From JACVRN01 sp963715565 (GTDB lineage Bacteria > Acidobacteriota > Blastocatellia > Pyrinomonadales > Pyrinomonadaceae): a DNA stretch of 64,000 nucleotides. The stretch is from contig OY970256.1 in NCBI GenBank assembly GCA_963715565.1, positions 5,208,001 through 5,272,000 of the forward strand. Direction: 5' to 3'. The notes under the pieces are model-generated. The model saw only the letters and a program-made list of their open reading frames with translations. It did not search any database and was not told where the DNA came from. Made by a program: the position numbers and the translations under genes. This document shows, piece after piece, positions 7,562-16,023 of the stretch; within the stretch, counting starts at the first letter, position 1, and every line of letters begins with the position of its first letter.

Positions 7562-9454
7562 ATGAGTTCATCCGGCGTAAACTTGCTCAAGGTTTTAGGT
7601 CTGCTCGGCGTTGCTGCGGTGGTGGCATACAAGGGACCGAAACTAATATCTTCCATGTCTCAAAAAAGAAAACGCTCCTCGGGCACGCTCTATAACAATG
7701 CGATGAAGGTCATTGATCAAAAAGTCGGTTGGGATAAGCTGCCGCCTGCGTTAGGACTCCCGATTCTGGTCGGGGTACGTAATAAGTTAAGAGCAGAGAA
7801 TCTCTACGATACCGAATCCACAGCGCCGGCAATAGACACGTCAGTACCCACACCGACAGACACGCGCTATCGCACCGCGCGCACAGCCGATGGAACCTAC
7901 AACGATTTAGAGAATCCGAGGATGGGCAGCGCCGGGACGCGATTCGGGCGAAACGTTCCCTTGGAGGAGACCTACCCGGAGCCGGAGCCCGATATTCTCA
8001 CACCAAATCCACGCACGGTCAGCCGCGAGCTGTTGACGCGCGACACTTTTCACCCGGCAACGACGCTCAACGTTCTCGCAGCCGCCTGGCTACAGTTCAT
8101 GATTCGAGACTGGTTCAGTCATGGAGCCAGCCCGAAGGAGAACCCATGGAAACTTCCGCTCAAAGAGGATGATCCGTGGCACGAGAATCCGATGCAGATC
8201 ATGCGAACACGCCCGGACCCGACGCGCCCGCCCGGCTCTGGCGACGCCCCGCCCACCTATGTCAACACCGAGTCGCACTGGTGGGACGGCTCGTCAATCT
8301 ATGGCAGCAACAAAAAAATCCAGGACATCTTTCGGTCCCATGTTGATGGAAAACTAAAAGTCGGGCCGAACAATATGATTCCGATGGACCCTCAGGCGCT
8401 GGCTCAACCCGGCGTCTGGCTGGGTTTGGTTATCCTGCACAACCTGTTCTCGCTCGAACACAACGCCATCTGCGACCGCCTGCGCGAGGAGTACCCTTCG
8501 TGGTCGGATGACGAATTGTTTGACCACGCACGCTTAATCAACGCAGCGCTCTTAGCCAAGATACATACCGTCGAATGGACGACCGGCATCCTCGGCCATC
8601 CGACCTTGCAAATCGCTATGCGAGCGAACTGGTGGGGACTGGCAGGCGAGTGGATCTACGAGCATTTCGGGCGGCTCAGCAGCAGCGAGCTTGTCAGCGG
8701 TATTCCCGGCTCACAAACACATCACTACGACGTGCCCTTTTCACTGACGGAAGAGTTCGTGGCCGTTTACCGTCTGCACCCGCTCATGCCGGACGACTAC
8801 AGCTTCCGCTCACTGGCCGACGGCAATCTACTTAAGGAGCACGCCTTCCCCGAGATAGCAGGCCCGCACGTAGCCGAAATTCTCAATCAAATATCCATCC
8901 CGGATATCCTCTACTCCTTTGGCATCGCTCATCCGGGCGCGATTCAGTTACACAATTACCCGCGCTTTCTACAACGCTACGAGCGACCCGATGGAGTCGT
9001 TATGGACATGGCCTCTACGGATATTATGCGCAGCCGTGAGCTGGGTGTGCCCAGATATAACCAGTTCCGCAAACTGCTTCATAAGAAGCCGGTCGAAACT
9101 TTCGAGGAGTTGACCGACAACCCGGCGTGGGCAGAAGAAATCCGGCGCGTCTACGACAATGACATTGACCGTGTCGATCTCACCGTCGGGCTGTTTGCAG
9201 AGCGCCCGCCCGAAGGGTTCGGATTCAGTGACACGGCCTTTCGCATCTTCGTCCTCATGGCTTCGCGGCGATTGAACAGCGACCGCTTCTTCACCGTGGA
9301 TTACACGCCGGAGGTTTACACCAAGGCAGGCATGAAATGGATTGACGATAATACGATGTCAACGGTTCTACTGCGACACTATCCGCAACTGGAACCGGCG
9401 CTCAGCCAGGTCAAGAATGCCTTCGCCCCCTGGACCAGAATCCAGAAGCCCTGA
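7562..9454 (+). CDS. Haem peroxidase, alpha-dioxygenase/cyclooxygenase-like
   Basis: 630 residues in the animal-peroxidase superfamily, closest in motif order to plant alpha-dioxygenase and cyclooxygenases. An N-terminal hydrophobic segment (about 7-24) may anchor it. The block VYRLHPLMPDDY carries Tyr403 and His406, matching the catalytic Tyr-x-x-proximal-His of fatty-acid oxygenases. TESHWWDGSSIYG is the usual calcium/haem-loop region. At the expected distal-His position the sequence is QFMIRDWF, with Arg182. ATG 7562 has GAAGGAGAAG just upstream. The predicted activity is radical dioxygenation of a fatty acid to a hydroperoxide. The P450 gene follows 49 bases downstream, the combination that fungal Ppo enzymes carry as one fused protein. 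Confidence 0.88.
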   Translation: MSSSGVNLLKVLGLLGVAAVVAYKGPKLISSMSQKRKRSSGTLYNNAMKVIDQKVGWDKLPPALGLPILVGVRNKLRAENLYDTESTAPAIDTSVPTPTDTRYRTARTADGTYNDLENPRMGSAGTRFGRNVPLEETYPEPEPDILTPNPRTVSRELLTRDTFHPATTLNVLAAAWLQFMIRDWFSHGASPKENPWKLPLKEDDPWHENPMQIMRTRPDPTRPPGSGDAPPTYVNTESHWWDGSSIYGSNKKIQDIFRSHVDGKLKVGPNNMIPMDPQALAQPGVWLGLVILHNLFSLEHNAICDRLREEYPSWSDDELFDHARLINAALLAKIHTVEWTTGILGHPTLQIAMRANWWGLAGEWIYEHFGRLSSSELVSGIPGSQTHHYDVPFSLTEEFVAVYRLHPLMPDDYSFRSLADGNLLKEHAFPEIAGPHVAEILNQISIPDILYSFGIAHPGAIQLHNYPRFLQRYERPDGVVMDMASTDIMRSRELGVPRYNQFRKLLHKKPVETFEELTDNPAWAEEIRRVYDNDIDRVDLTVGLFAERPPEGFGFSDTAFRIFVLMASRRLNSDRFFTVDYTPEVYTKAGMKWIDDNTMSTVLLRHYPQLEPALSQVKNAFAPWTRIQKP

Positions 9455-9503
9455 GCTGGTGAAGACGTAGAAGCATTCTTATCTTCAAGCGATAGAAGGA
9501 GCC

Positions 9504-10817
9504 GTGAACGGTTTGGTGACGATGAAGACTTATCCCACGACAAATGCGCTCGATATGTTCCGGCTCCTGGGCGGTTTTATACGCGGCCTCTTCTCGCGCC
9601 CTTTCGACTCCGGCTCCGTCCTCTGCGCGTGGCTGAGAAAGGTCACGGAGCGTCACCAGAGCAAGAACGTGATTCTCAACTTGCTCGTCAAAAAAGTGCT
9701 GCTGGTCTCCGGCCACGGTCTCTCGACACATATCTTGAGCCAGCGCCCTTGCAGCAAAGGGTACATCGAGGGGGAATTGAAACGAGATGCCATGTCGTTT
9801 CTAGCGCCCAATGCGCTCACCATCAGCCACGATGAAAAGTGGGAGAGGCTACGGGTCTTCAACGAGAGGGTGCTTTGTGACGGCGAGCCGCACGTCTACC
9901 GGCAGGCTTTTCTGGACACGGTTCACAAAGCTTTCTCCGGCCCCGTCTCGAACATAGAAGATATACGCCGTTGCATGGGCCGCGCGATGCTTGGCATAGT
10001 TTTCGGTGAAGGCGTTGCCCCTGAGCACCTGGCGCAGGATATACAGGTCTTGTTTGGATTGGTCCAGAGTCCGGTTAAAAGGCGCATCTTTGGCTCTAAA
10101 GAAAAAGAGCGCAGGAAAAAATTCTACGACACCCTGCGACAGCTTTGGGCTGACAGTAAGGAAGCCGAACGTCCGAGCCTCTTAGCTCTGGCTCACAAGG
10201 CTGCCGAAGGGAATGATGAAGCGGAGCTGTTAGAGCAAATTCCACACTGGATGTTTACCTTTACAGGGTCAGGCACGGACACGCTGGCGCGAACCCTCAC
10301 CATGATTACGTCTAGGCCGTTGGTTCGCGTCCGTGTGCTCGGCGAAATCGCCCAGCACGGCGCGCTCGACGACCCGTCTACCATCGAGCGATTGGATTAT
10401 CTGGAAGCTTGCCTGCTGGAATCCAATCGCCTCTTCTCACCCGTCCCACGCACATTTCACTGTGCGCCGCAGGGAGATACTTTTGAAGACGTGGACATCG
10501 CTCCGGGAATGGAGATTGCACACTATTTCCCGCTCAACCAGCGCGATGATAAAACTGATCCGACTGCAAACGATTTTCTGCCCGAGCGCTGGCTCGATCC
10601 CGCATCTACGGCGCACGCCGCTTATCCGAACCTCTTTCTTTCGGGAGCGCGCACCTGTCCCGGAAAAAATCTCATCCTGTTTGTTTGTAAAAGCGCAATC
10701 GCAATCCTCCTCAAAGAGCATAATCTACAGAAAGAGAAGACGACCACACCGCTCTCTGCCGACCCGCTGCCTTTCTCTCTCCCGGAGAAAGAAATTCTCT
10801 TCCACAGCCGGAAATGA
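9504..10817 (+). CDS. Cytochrome P450
   Basis: 437 residues from GTG 9504. AGAAGGAG lies only two bases before that GTG, so GTG 9516 or ATG 9522 may be the real start. The I-helix has SGTDTL with the acid-threonine pair, the ExxR motif is ESNR, and the haem loop is FLSGARTCPG with ligand Cys385. The Asp-Thr pair suggests it can activate oxygen like a monooxygenase, unlike CYP74 hydroperoxide enzymes. No ferredoxin or reductase gene is adjacent. As last gene of the cluster it would rearrange or hydroxylate the product of the upstream peroxidase. Confidence 0.9.
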   Translation: MNGLVTMKTYPTTNALDMFRLLGGFIRGLFSRPFDSGSVLCAWLRKVTERHQSKNVILNLLVKKVLLVSGHGLSTHILSQRPCSKGYIEGELKRDAMSFLAPNALTISHDEKWERLRVFNERVLCDGEPHVYRQAFLDTVHKAFSGPVSNIEDIRRCMGRAMLGIVFGEGVAPEHLAQDIQVLFGLVQSPVKRRIFGSKEKERRKKFYDTLRQLWADSKEAERPSLLALAHKAAEGNDEAELLEQIPHWMFTFTGSGTDTLARTLTMITSRPLVRVRVLGEIAQHGALDDPSTIERLDYLEACLLESNRLFSPVPRTFHCAPQGDTFEDVDIAPGMEIAHYFPLNQRDDKTDPTANDFLPERWLDPASTAHAAYPNLFLSGARTCPGKNLILFVCKSAIAILLKEHNLQKEKTTTPLSADPLPFSLPEKEILFHSRK

Positions 10818-10834
10818 TTGTCTCTCTTCGATTG

Positions 10835-11160
10835 ATTCATCGCCGAGACGCAGAGGGCGCAGAGATGGCGCAGAGAGAATAAATAACAGGAGCGCGAGAT
10901 AGAAGGTGCAAATCGTCTTTAGCTCCGTTAGGAGCGAAGATGTTTATAGCCTCACAGCAGCAATCAAGAATCAAGCTCCGTAGGAGCGTCATGTGATAGA
11001 TACAGAACATGCCGCTCCTACGGAGCTTGATTGTTAATCATGACAATCAAGCTATAAACATCCGCGCTCCTACGGAGCGAAGGCTTATCCAGTATCGAAT
11101 GTTTATTGAACACGTCTCTGCGCCCGCTCTGCGCCCTCTCGGGTCTCTGCGGTGAGTCCT
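10835..11160. repeat. Nested palindromic repeat element
   Basis: Outer arms made of the word GACGCAGAGG/GGCGCAGAG (10841-10879) and its complement (11114-11157) enclose an inner element (10921-11080). The inner element is itself a nested palindrome: AGCTCCGT..AGGAGCG, ATGTTTATAGC, then a central CTCCGTAGGAG hairpin. The inner element recurs at 27565-27722 inside different outer arms, and the outer word recurs at 52832-52946. No coding potential is seen; the element fills the gap between the P450 and permease genes, which converge here. Confidence 0.8.
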
Positions 11161-11197
11161 AATTGAAACTGAGCCACTACCACTACCTCTTACCTTT

Positions 11198-12931
11198 TTA
11201 CCTTTGCCTTTCAAGACGCGCGGCTATCATCATGCTGAGCGCAATGAGGACTATGAGCAGCATGCCGTAGGCTGCGGCTGTGCCCAAATTGAAGTCGCGC
11301 ATCTCGGAGGCGATGGCGATGGAGATGGGGCGGTTGCGCGGGACGTAAACAATCACGCTCGCGACGTATTCGCCTAGCGCGATGACGAACGCGAGCAAAG
11401 TTCCGGCGACTGCGCCGGGCAAGACCAGTGGAAGACGCACGCGCAGGAAACGCTCGTACCAGCGTGCTCCCAAACTTCCCGCAGCCTCTTCGAGCGCCGG
11501 GTCCATCTGCTCAAGGCTTGCCTGCACGGCGCGCACGACGAGCGGCATGAAGCGCAGGAAATAGATGACGGGCAAAATCCAGAACGTGCCGACGAGGATG
11601 AAAGTGCCTGTCAACGGATTCGGCTGCCCGTAAGCCTCTGCGATTGAGACGGCGACCACGGTTCCCGGCAAAGCCCACGGCACGAGTATCAAAAGCGAAA
11701 GAATTTTTCTCCCGCGAAAGCGCGGTCGCAGCGCCAGGCTCGCCGCGCAGAAGCTCCACACCAAGGCACAGACGGCGGCGATGCCTGACATCAAGAGGCT
11801 ATTAAACAACACGGACAGCCTCTCTTCCTCCGTCAAAATGCGCGCGTAATTCTCAAAGGTATAAGCCGTGGGCAGAGTCTCCGTCGTCCAACTGCCTTCA
11901 CGCGCGAAGCTCACCATGAGCAGCGTCAACACGGGCAGCGCCAGCACGAGCGCGAAGACGACCCCGCCCAACGTGGCAAGCACGCGCGCCCGACCGCTTG
12001 TGATGGGCCGTCGCCTGCGCGGCGCGCCCTTCATCGTCGCCGCGACAAAACGGCGCGTCCCCTCGTAACGCTGAAAAAACAGAAGCGCGCCGAGCGAGAT
12101 AACTGCCAGCACCACCGTCAACATCAAAGCCAGGCTGTTGTCGCCTCGCTGACGCGCGCTGAAAATCTCCAGTGTCAGGACGCGCACCCCGCCGCCAAAC
12201 AGAAGCGGCGCGCTAAAGGACGCCATCGAAATCATAAAGGTCAAAAGCGCCGCCGCCAGAAGCGAGGGCGTCAGTTGCGGCAACACCACGCGCAGTAATA
12301 CTTCGAGCGGGCGTGCGCCCAGACTGCGCGCCGCCTCGCTGAGGCCAGCGTCTACGCGCCGCAGCCCCGCGCCCGTCAAGACGTAAAAGAACGGGTACAT
12401 CGTATAGGTGTGAAACAAGAGGAGCGCCGTCCAACCGCGCAGCGACCACGGCGCTGCTTGAAGATGAAAGAGATGCTGAACGACGCGCGCCAGTATTCCA
12501 GATTCGCCGCAGAGAAAGATAAACGCGACTGTGCCGACCAGCGGCGGCAGCACGAGCGGAAGTGAGGCCAGAGTGGAAAAAAAACGACGCGCCGGAAACT
12601 CGTACCGCTCGAAGAGAAAAGCAAGCGGCACGCCGACCGCTGCACACAGGAGAACGGTCAACACCGACAGCGCGATGCTCGATAGCACCGCTTCCATGAC
12701 GGCTCGTTGTGCGAGTACTTCGGTGTAATTCCTGAGCGTCCAGCTCCCGCCGCGCTCCAGCGAAGCCATGAGGACGTGGATGTTCGGATAGACGACGCCG
12801 TACAGTAGAACAACTGCGACGACGATGAACAGAAAGAGAGACGCGGGGACACGGCGACGCGGGGAGAATGAGACGCGGGGACGCGGGGACGCGGCGACAC
12901 GGCGAAAGGAAAGCGACTTTCTCTTCGTCAT
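11198..12931 (-). CDS. ABC transporter permease, two-domain iron(III) type
   Basis: Inner-membrane permease of about 577 residues with two fused copies of the binding-protein-dependent transport domain, about twelve membrane segments in all, as in FbpB/ThiP-type importers. ATG 12931 is preferred; ATG 12982, 8 bases after the ATPase stop, is an alternative. The first 25 or so residues (RRVAASPRPRVSFSPRRR) are encoded by a repeat arm (12840-12985), so the native N-terminus may begin just before the hydrophobic segment ASLFLFIVVAVVLL. It forms an operon with the ATPase and binding protein upstream. Confidence 0.85.
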   Translation of the reverse strand: MTKRKSLSFRRVAASPRPRVSFSPRRRVPASLFLFIVVAVVLLYGVVYPNIHVLMASLERGGSWTLRNYTEVLAQRAVMEAVLSSIALSVLTVLLCAAVGVPLAFLFERYEFPARRFFSTLASLPLVLPPLVGTVAFIFLCGESGILARVVQHLFHLQAAPWSLRGWTALLLFHTYTMYPFFYVLTGAGLRRVDAGLSEAARSLGARPLEVLLRVVLPQLTPSLLAAALLTFMISMASFSAPLLFGGGVRVLTLEIFSARQRGDNSLALMLTVVLAVISLGALLFFQRYEGTRRFVAATMKGAPRRRRPITSGRARVLATLGGVVFALVLALPVLTLLMVSFAREGSWTTETLPTAYTFENYARILTEEERLSVLFNSLLMSGIAAVCALVWSFCAASLALRPRFRGRKILSLLILVPWALPGTVVAVSIAEAYGQPNPLTGTFILVGTFWILPVIYFLRFMPLVVRAVQASLEQMDPALEEAAGSLGARWYERFLRVRLPLVLPGAVAGTLLAFVIALGEYVASVIVYVPRNRPISIAIASEMRDFNLGTAAAYGMLLIVLIALSMMIAARLERQR

Positions 12932-12985
12932 CTTCTTTCTTTCTCTCCGCGTCTCCCTAGTCCCCCACTCCCCGCGTCTCATTCT
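12840..12985. repeat. GACGCGGGGACGCGG word hairpin at permease start
   Basis: Left arm at 12840-12905 repeats GACGCGGGGA-type words. The right arm at 12943-12985 carries the complement, including CCCCGCGTCTCATTCT, which pairs with 12862-12880. Unlike the other hairpins this one covers the translation start of a gene and is read through as Arg/Pro/Ser-rich residues. Confidence 0.65.
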
Positions 12986-12989
12986 GCTT

Positions 12990-14063
12990 TCATCCGAGGA
13001 TGTTGATGTGGTCGGGCGGCAGTTCGACCGTGCAGGCATCGCTCGCCTGCCAGCCGTCCGGGTGCAGGACCAGAGCTTCGAGCGCAAGCCCTCCGGCATC
13101 CAGTCGAATCGTCGTCGTCGCGCCGCTGAAATGAACTGCGCTGATGGTGGCCGAGAGCGCGTTCGTGCTTTCCTTCGCCGCTCGCGAGACGTGTACGTGC
13201 TCCGGTCGTATGGCGAGCGTGCAAGGCTTGTTAAGCGGCGCGCCCTGGCCTACGCGCGCCGCGACACGCAGGGTGTGCGAGCCCGCCACGGTCCTGAATT
13301 CGGCAACCTCCGTATTGCTCGCCGTCAGGCGCACGGCTTCTATCAAGTTGTTACGTCCCAGAAAACGCGCGACACGTAGCTCTTCAGGATGTTCGTAAAG
13401 CTCGCGCGGCGCGCCCGTCTGAAGGATGAGTCCCTCGCTCATGACGCTGATGCGGTCGCAGAGCGCAAAGGCTTCTTCCTGATCGTGCGTGACGTACAAA
13501 GCAGTGAGGCCGAGTCTCTCGACCAGCTCGCGCAGCTCGTCGCGCGTCTCTTCGCGCAGGGCCACGTCCAGATTGGAAAGCGGTTCGTCAAATAGCAGGA
13601 GCCTCGGCTCGATGGCGATGGCGCGCGCAATCGCGACGCGTTGTTGCTGACCGCCTGAAAGCTCGTCCACACGCCGACGCTCGTAGCCGGGAAGCTGCAC
13701 GAGCTGAAGCGATTCTCGCACGCGGCGCGCAATCTCTTCTTTAGGGCGGCGGCGCGCGCGCAGGCCAAAGGCCACGTTCTCCGCAACGTTCAAATGCGGA
13801 AAGAGCGCGTAGTTTTGAAAGACCATGCCGAAGCCGCGCCGCTCCGGCGGGAAGCCGGTGATGTCGCGCCCGTCAAACTCAATAATTCCTGTGTCGGGCG
13901 TCTCAAGGCCCGCAATCATCCGCAGGGTCGTCGTCTTGCCGCAACCCGACGGGCCCAGAAGCCCGAAGAACTCGCCGCGCTCTATCTCAAGCGAAACATC
14001 GGCCACAGCGCGCTGCGCGCCGTAACTCTTCGAGATGTTCTGTAGACGTAGAAAAGACATCAC
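12990..14063 (-). CDS. ABC transporter ATP-binding protein, iron/spermidine type
   Basis: 357-residue ATPase of the CysA/PotA/FbpC group. Walker A is GPSGCGKTTT, the signature is LSGGQQQRVAIARA, Walker B is LLLFDEP, and the switch His lies in YVTHDQEEAF. A C-terminal TOBE-like region (about 250-357) follows. Two consecutive ATG codons open the frame at 14063. Its stop is 8-59 bases from the possible starts of the permease. It powers import of the ligand caught by the lipoprotein encoded upstream at 14173-15225. Confidence 0.92.
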   Translation of the reverse strand: MMSFLRLQNISKSYGAQRAVADVSLEIERGEFFGLLGPSGCGKTTTLRMIAGLETPDTGIIEFDGRDITGFPPERRGFGMVFQNYALFPHLNVAENVAFGLRARRRPKEEIARRVRESLQLVQLPGYERRRVDELSGGQQQRVAIARAIAIEPRLLLFDEPLSNLDVALREETRDELRELVERLGLTALYVTHDQEEAFALCDRISVMSEGLILQTGAPRELYEHPEELRVARFLGRNNLIEAVRLTASNTEVAEFRTVAGSHTLRVAARVGQGAPLNKPCTLAIRPEHVHVSRAAKESTNALSATISAVHFSGATTTIRLDAGGLALEALVLHPDGWQASDACTVELPPDHINILG

Positions 14064-14073
14064 ATCAAGTTAA

Positions 14074-14179
14074 AAGTAAGCAGTGAGCAGTAAGCAGTAA
14101 AAGAAAGTGAAAAGAAAGCGAGCGGCTATCCATGTCGAGCAGTTTTTCGTCCGACTGCTTACTGCTCACTGCTTACTTC
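14074..14179. repeat. GTAAGCAGTGAGCAGTAAGCAG word hairpin
   Basis: The left arm at 14074-14100 is built of AAGCAGT and GAGCAGT words; the right arm at 14154-14179 is its complement. The stop codon TAA of the solute-binding protein (14173-14175) lies inside the right arm. The same words occur at 20865-20950. Confidence 0.8.
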
Positions 14180-15225
14180 CCCTGTCTCCCTTTTATTTCC
14201 GCATCCCAAAACTTGAGCCACTCGCCGCTCTCGCGCCGTAGCAAGTCCCAATCAACAGGCATGCGCCCGAAGGGTTCGTTCATCCACGCGGGCAATTGAG
14301 AGCGGTCAAGGTCCGTGCGTATGGGCAGGCGATAATACTTCTGCGCTGCGTAAGTAAGGCTCTCGGGTGTGGTAACGAATTCGTAAAAGCGTCGCGCTTC
14401 CTCTTCGTGCGGCGCACCACGCACGACCGCGATGCCGTCCGTGATGACGGGCGTGCCGCTCGCCGGGATGACGTAAGCTAGTTGTTTGAGTCCCTTCTGC
14501 TCGCGGTATATCCAGACGTCCGGCATGTTCCAGAGACTGAGCGCGCCTTCGCCACGCGCCAGCTTCTGCATCAGGAGCGTGCCGTCCGCCGTGTATTCGT
14601 GAACATTCGCGTCCAGGCGTCGCAGCCAGTTGTAGCCGTCCTCGGGCGAGTTAGTATCTTTGTAAAAGCGCCAGATCATCGCGCCGAAAATCGCGCGCAT
14701 CGAATCCGAAGGGTTCGGATTGCGAATCAAGATTTTGTCGCGCCACCGGGCATCAAGCACGTCGTCCCAATCGCGCGGCGCATCCTCTGCTTTAACAAGC
14801 GTCGAGTTGTAGACGATGACTTCCGGCGTTTCATACGTGCCGTACCAGCGGTCTTGAGCATCGCGCGAGCCCTGAGGAATTTTATCCGCCCACGTCGGGC
14901 GATAGGGCGAAAGCAGATTTTCGTCCGCCGCCGTTTGAAAGGTCATGTGCGAAGCGCCCCACCAGAGGTCTGCCTGCGGGCGGTTGCGCTCGACTCGCAA
15001 GCGTGACAGAACCTCCTGCGACCCCATGTCCAGAAACTGCACATCAACATCCGGATGCGCTTCTCTATAACGGGCCGCGAAATCGCGCAGCATGTCCTGA
15101 CCATGCGGCGTGTAGATCAGAAGCTCGCGACGCGCGCCCTGCTCCGAACGCCTGCACGCGAAGCCCGCGAGCATGATTGAGAAGAATAGAAACCAGACCG
15201 TGACACGCCGGAAACAGAGAGACAT
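14173..15225 (-). CDS. Extracellular solute-binding lipoprotein, Fe(III) ABC type
   Basis: 350 residues. The N-terminus MSLCFRRVTVWFLFFSIMLA is a signal peptide followed by the lipobox LAGFAC, so the mature protein is probably lipid-anchored. The rest matches type-2 periplasmic binding proteins of the AfuA/FutA iron group (start of fold LLIYTPHGQDMLRDFAARY, then ADLWWGAS). ATG 15225 is chosen over an open-frame extension to 15285. It is first in the operon with the ATPase and permease. The ligand is inferred from the family; thiamine or another small ligand is possible. Confidence 0.85.
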   Translation of the reverse strand: MSLCFRRVTVWFLFFSIMLAGFACRRSEQGARRELLIYTPHGQDMLRDFAARYREAHPDVDVQFLDMGSQEVLSRLRVERNRPQADLWWGASHMTFQTAADENLLSPYRPTWADKIPQGSRDAQDRWYGTYETPEVIVYNSTLVKAEDAPRDWDDVLDARWRDKILIRNPNPSDSMRAIFGAMIWRFYKDTNSPEDGYNWLRRLDANVHEYTADGTLLMQKLARGEGALSLWNMPDVWIYREQKGLKQLAYVIPASGTPVITDGIAVVRGAPHEEEARRFYEFVTTPESLTYAAQKYYRLPIRTDLDRSQLPAWMNEPFGRMPVDWDLLRRESGEWLKFWDAEIKGRQGK

Positions 15226-15292
15226 CTTTTTTGTGCGAACCTGAAAAGGATTGTGTGCCGAGCCGGATAATCCTAACACAATCAAAAGGGAA

Positions 15293-15374
15293 GAAAAGCC
15301 GTAAATCGTAAATCGTGAATCGTCAATAGAAGAACGGCTTTTCTATATTCACGATTTACCATTTACGATTCACG
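15293..15374. repeat. CGTAAATCGTGAATCG word hairpin
   Basis: The left arm (15293-15325) and right arm (15350-15374) are complementary and consist of TAAATCG/GAATCG words. It lies between divergent genes. The same vocabulary forms the hairpin at 34777-34865. Confidence 0.8.
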
Positions 15375-15442
15375 CGCTTTTACTTTCTACTCCCGCAGAA
15401 AGTAAAATGGCGTGCAACGAAAAAGCTAAAGGAACTCGTCTT

Positions 15443-15688
15443 ATGGCAGGCATCAGGATATACACCACGACGTGGTGCGGGGATTGTCGAAACGCGAAGA
15501 GATACTTGAAGGAGCAGGGAGTCTCTTTCGAGGAGATTGACATAGAGGAAGACGAACAGGCCGCCGAGTTCGTCATGCAAGCCAACAGGGGCTTGCGCAA
15601 AGTTCCGACCTTCGAGGTTGACGGGCGCACTTTTAATCTTTCCCCCTTTGACGCGAAACAACTTCGCATGGAGCTTGGGTTAAGTTGA
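15443..15688 (+). CDS. Glutaredoxin-family protein, mycoredoxin-like
   Basis: 81-residue thioredoxin-fold protein. The active site TTWCGDCRNAK has a CxxC pair near residues 11-14, and VPTFEVDG provides the cis-proline. ATG 15443 is chosen because AAAGGAACT precedes it; the open frame extends to 15407. It would act as a small cytoplasmic thiol-disulphide reductant. The next gene follows 16 bases later. Confidence 0.88.
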   Translation: MAGIRIYTTTWCGDCRNAKRYLKEQGVSFEEIDIEEDEQAAEFVMQANRGLRKVPTFEVDGRTFNLSPFDAKQLRMELGLS

Positions 15689-15704
15689 GCGGGAGGAAGC
15701 GACT

Positions 15705-15971
15705 ATGACAGCGGGTTTGAAAAGACGGGCTATGCGCGCGGGCGGCTGGGGGCTTGCCAAGCGGCTGGTGAAGCCGATTCCGGTGGTCGGGACAGTCGTG
15801 GCCGTGGGGCTGGCGGGCTACGAGATTAAAAAGAAGGGGCTCATCCCCGGCGCGATTCACGTCGGGCTGGACGTGACGCCGCTTCTCGGCACGGCCAAAG
15901 GCATCATAGAGATTTTTACGGGCGATTGGATTCCCGATAAACCGGCGCGCAACGGTCGCCGCGCCGGTTAA
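15705..15971 (+). CDS. Small protein with hydrophobic segment, unknown
   Basis: 88 residues, basic at both ends, with a glycine/valine-rich hydrophobic stretch (about 24-40, PIPVVGTVVAVGLAGYEI) and a second weaker one near 55-70. GGGAGGAA precedes ATG 15705. It is probably co-transcribed with the glutaredoxin. Family not recognised; the composition suggests membrane association. Confidence 0.65.
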   Translation: MTAGLKRRAMRAGGWGLAKRLVKPIPVVGTVVAVGLAGYEIKKKGLIPGAIHVGLDVTPLLGTAKGIIEIFTGDWIPDKPARNGRRAG

Positions 15972-16023
15972 GAAGGATTTTCATCAAGCGGGAAACGCTC
16001 ACGTCGGCAGTAGCTTCACGGCC

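Noticed and set aside
9504..10817. P450 as a CYP74 allene-oxide-synthase homologue
   Set aside because: The I-helix keeps an Asp-Thr pair and the haem loop has the normal FxxGxRxCxG spacing, unlike CYP74; only the genomic context is reminiscent.
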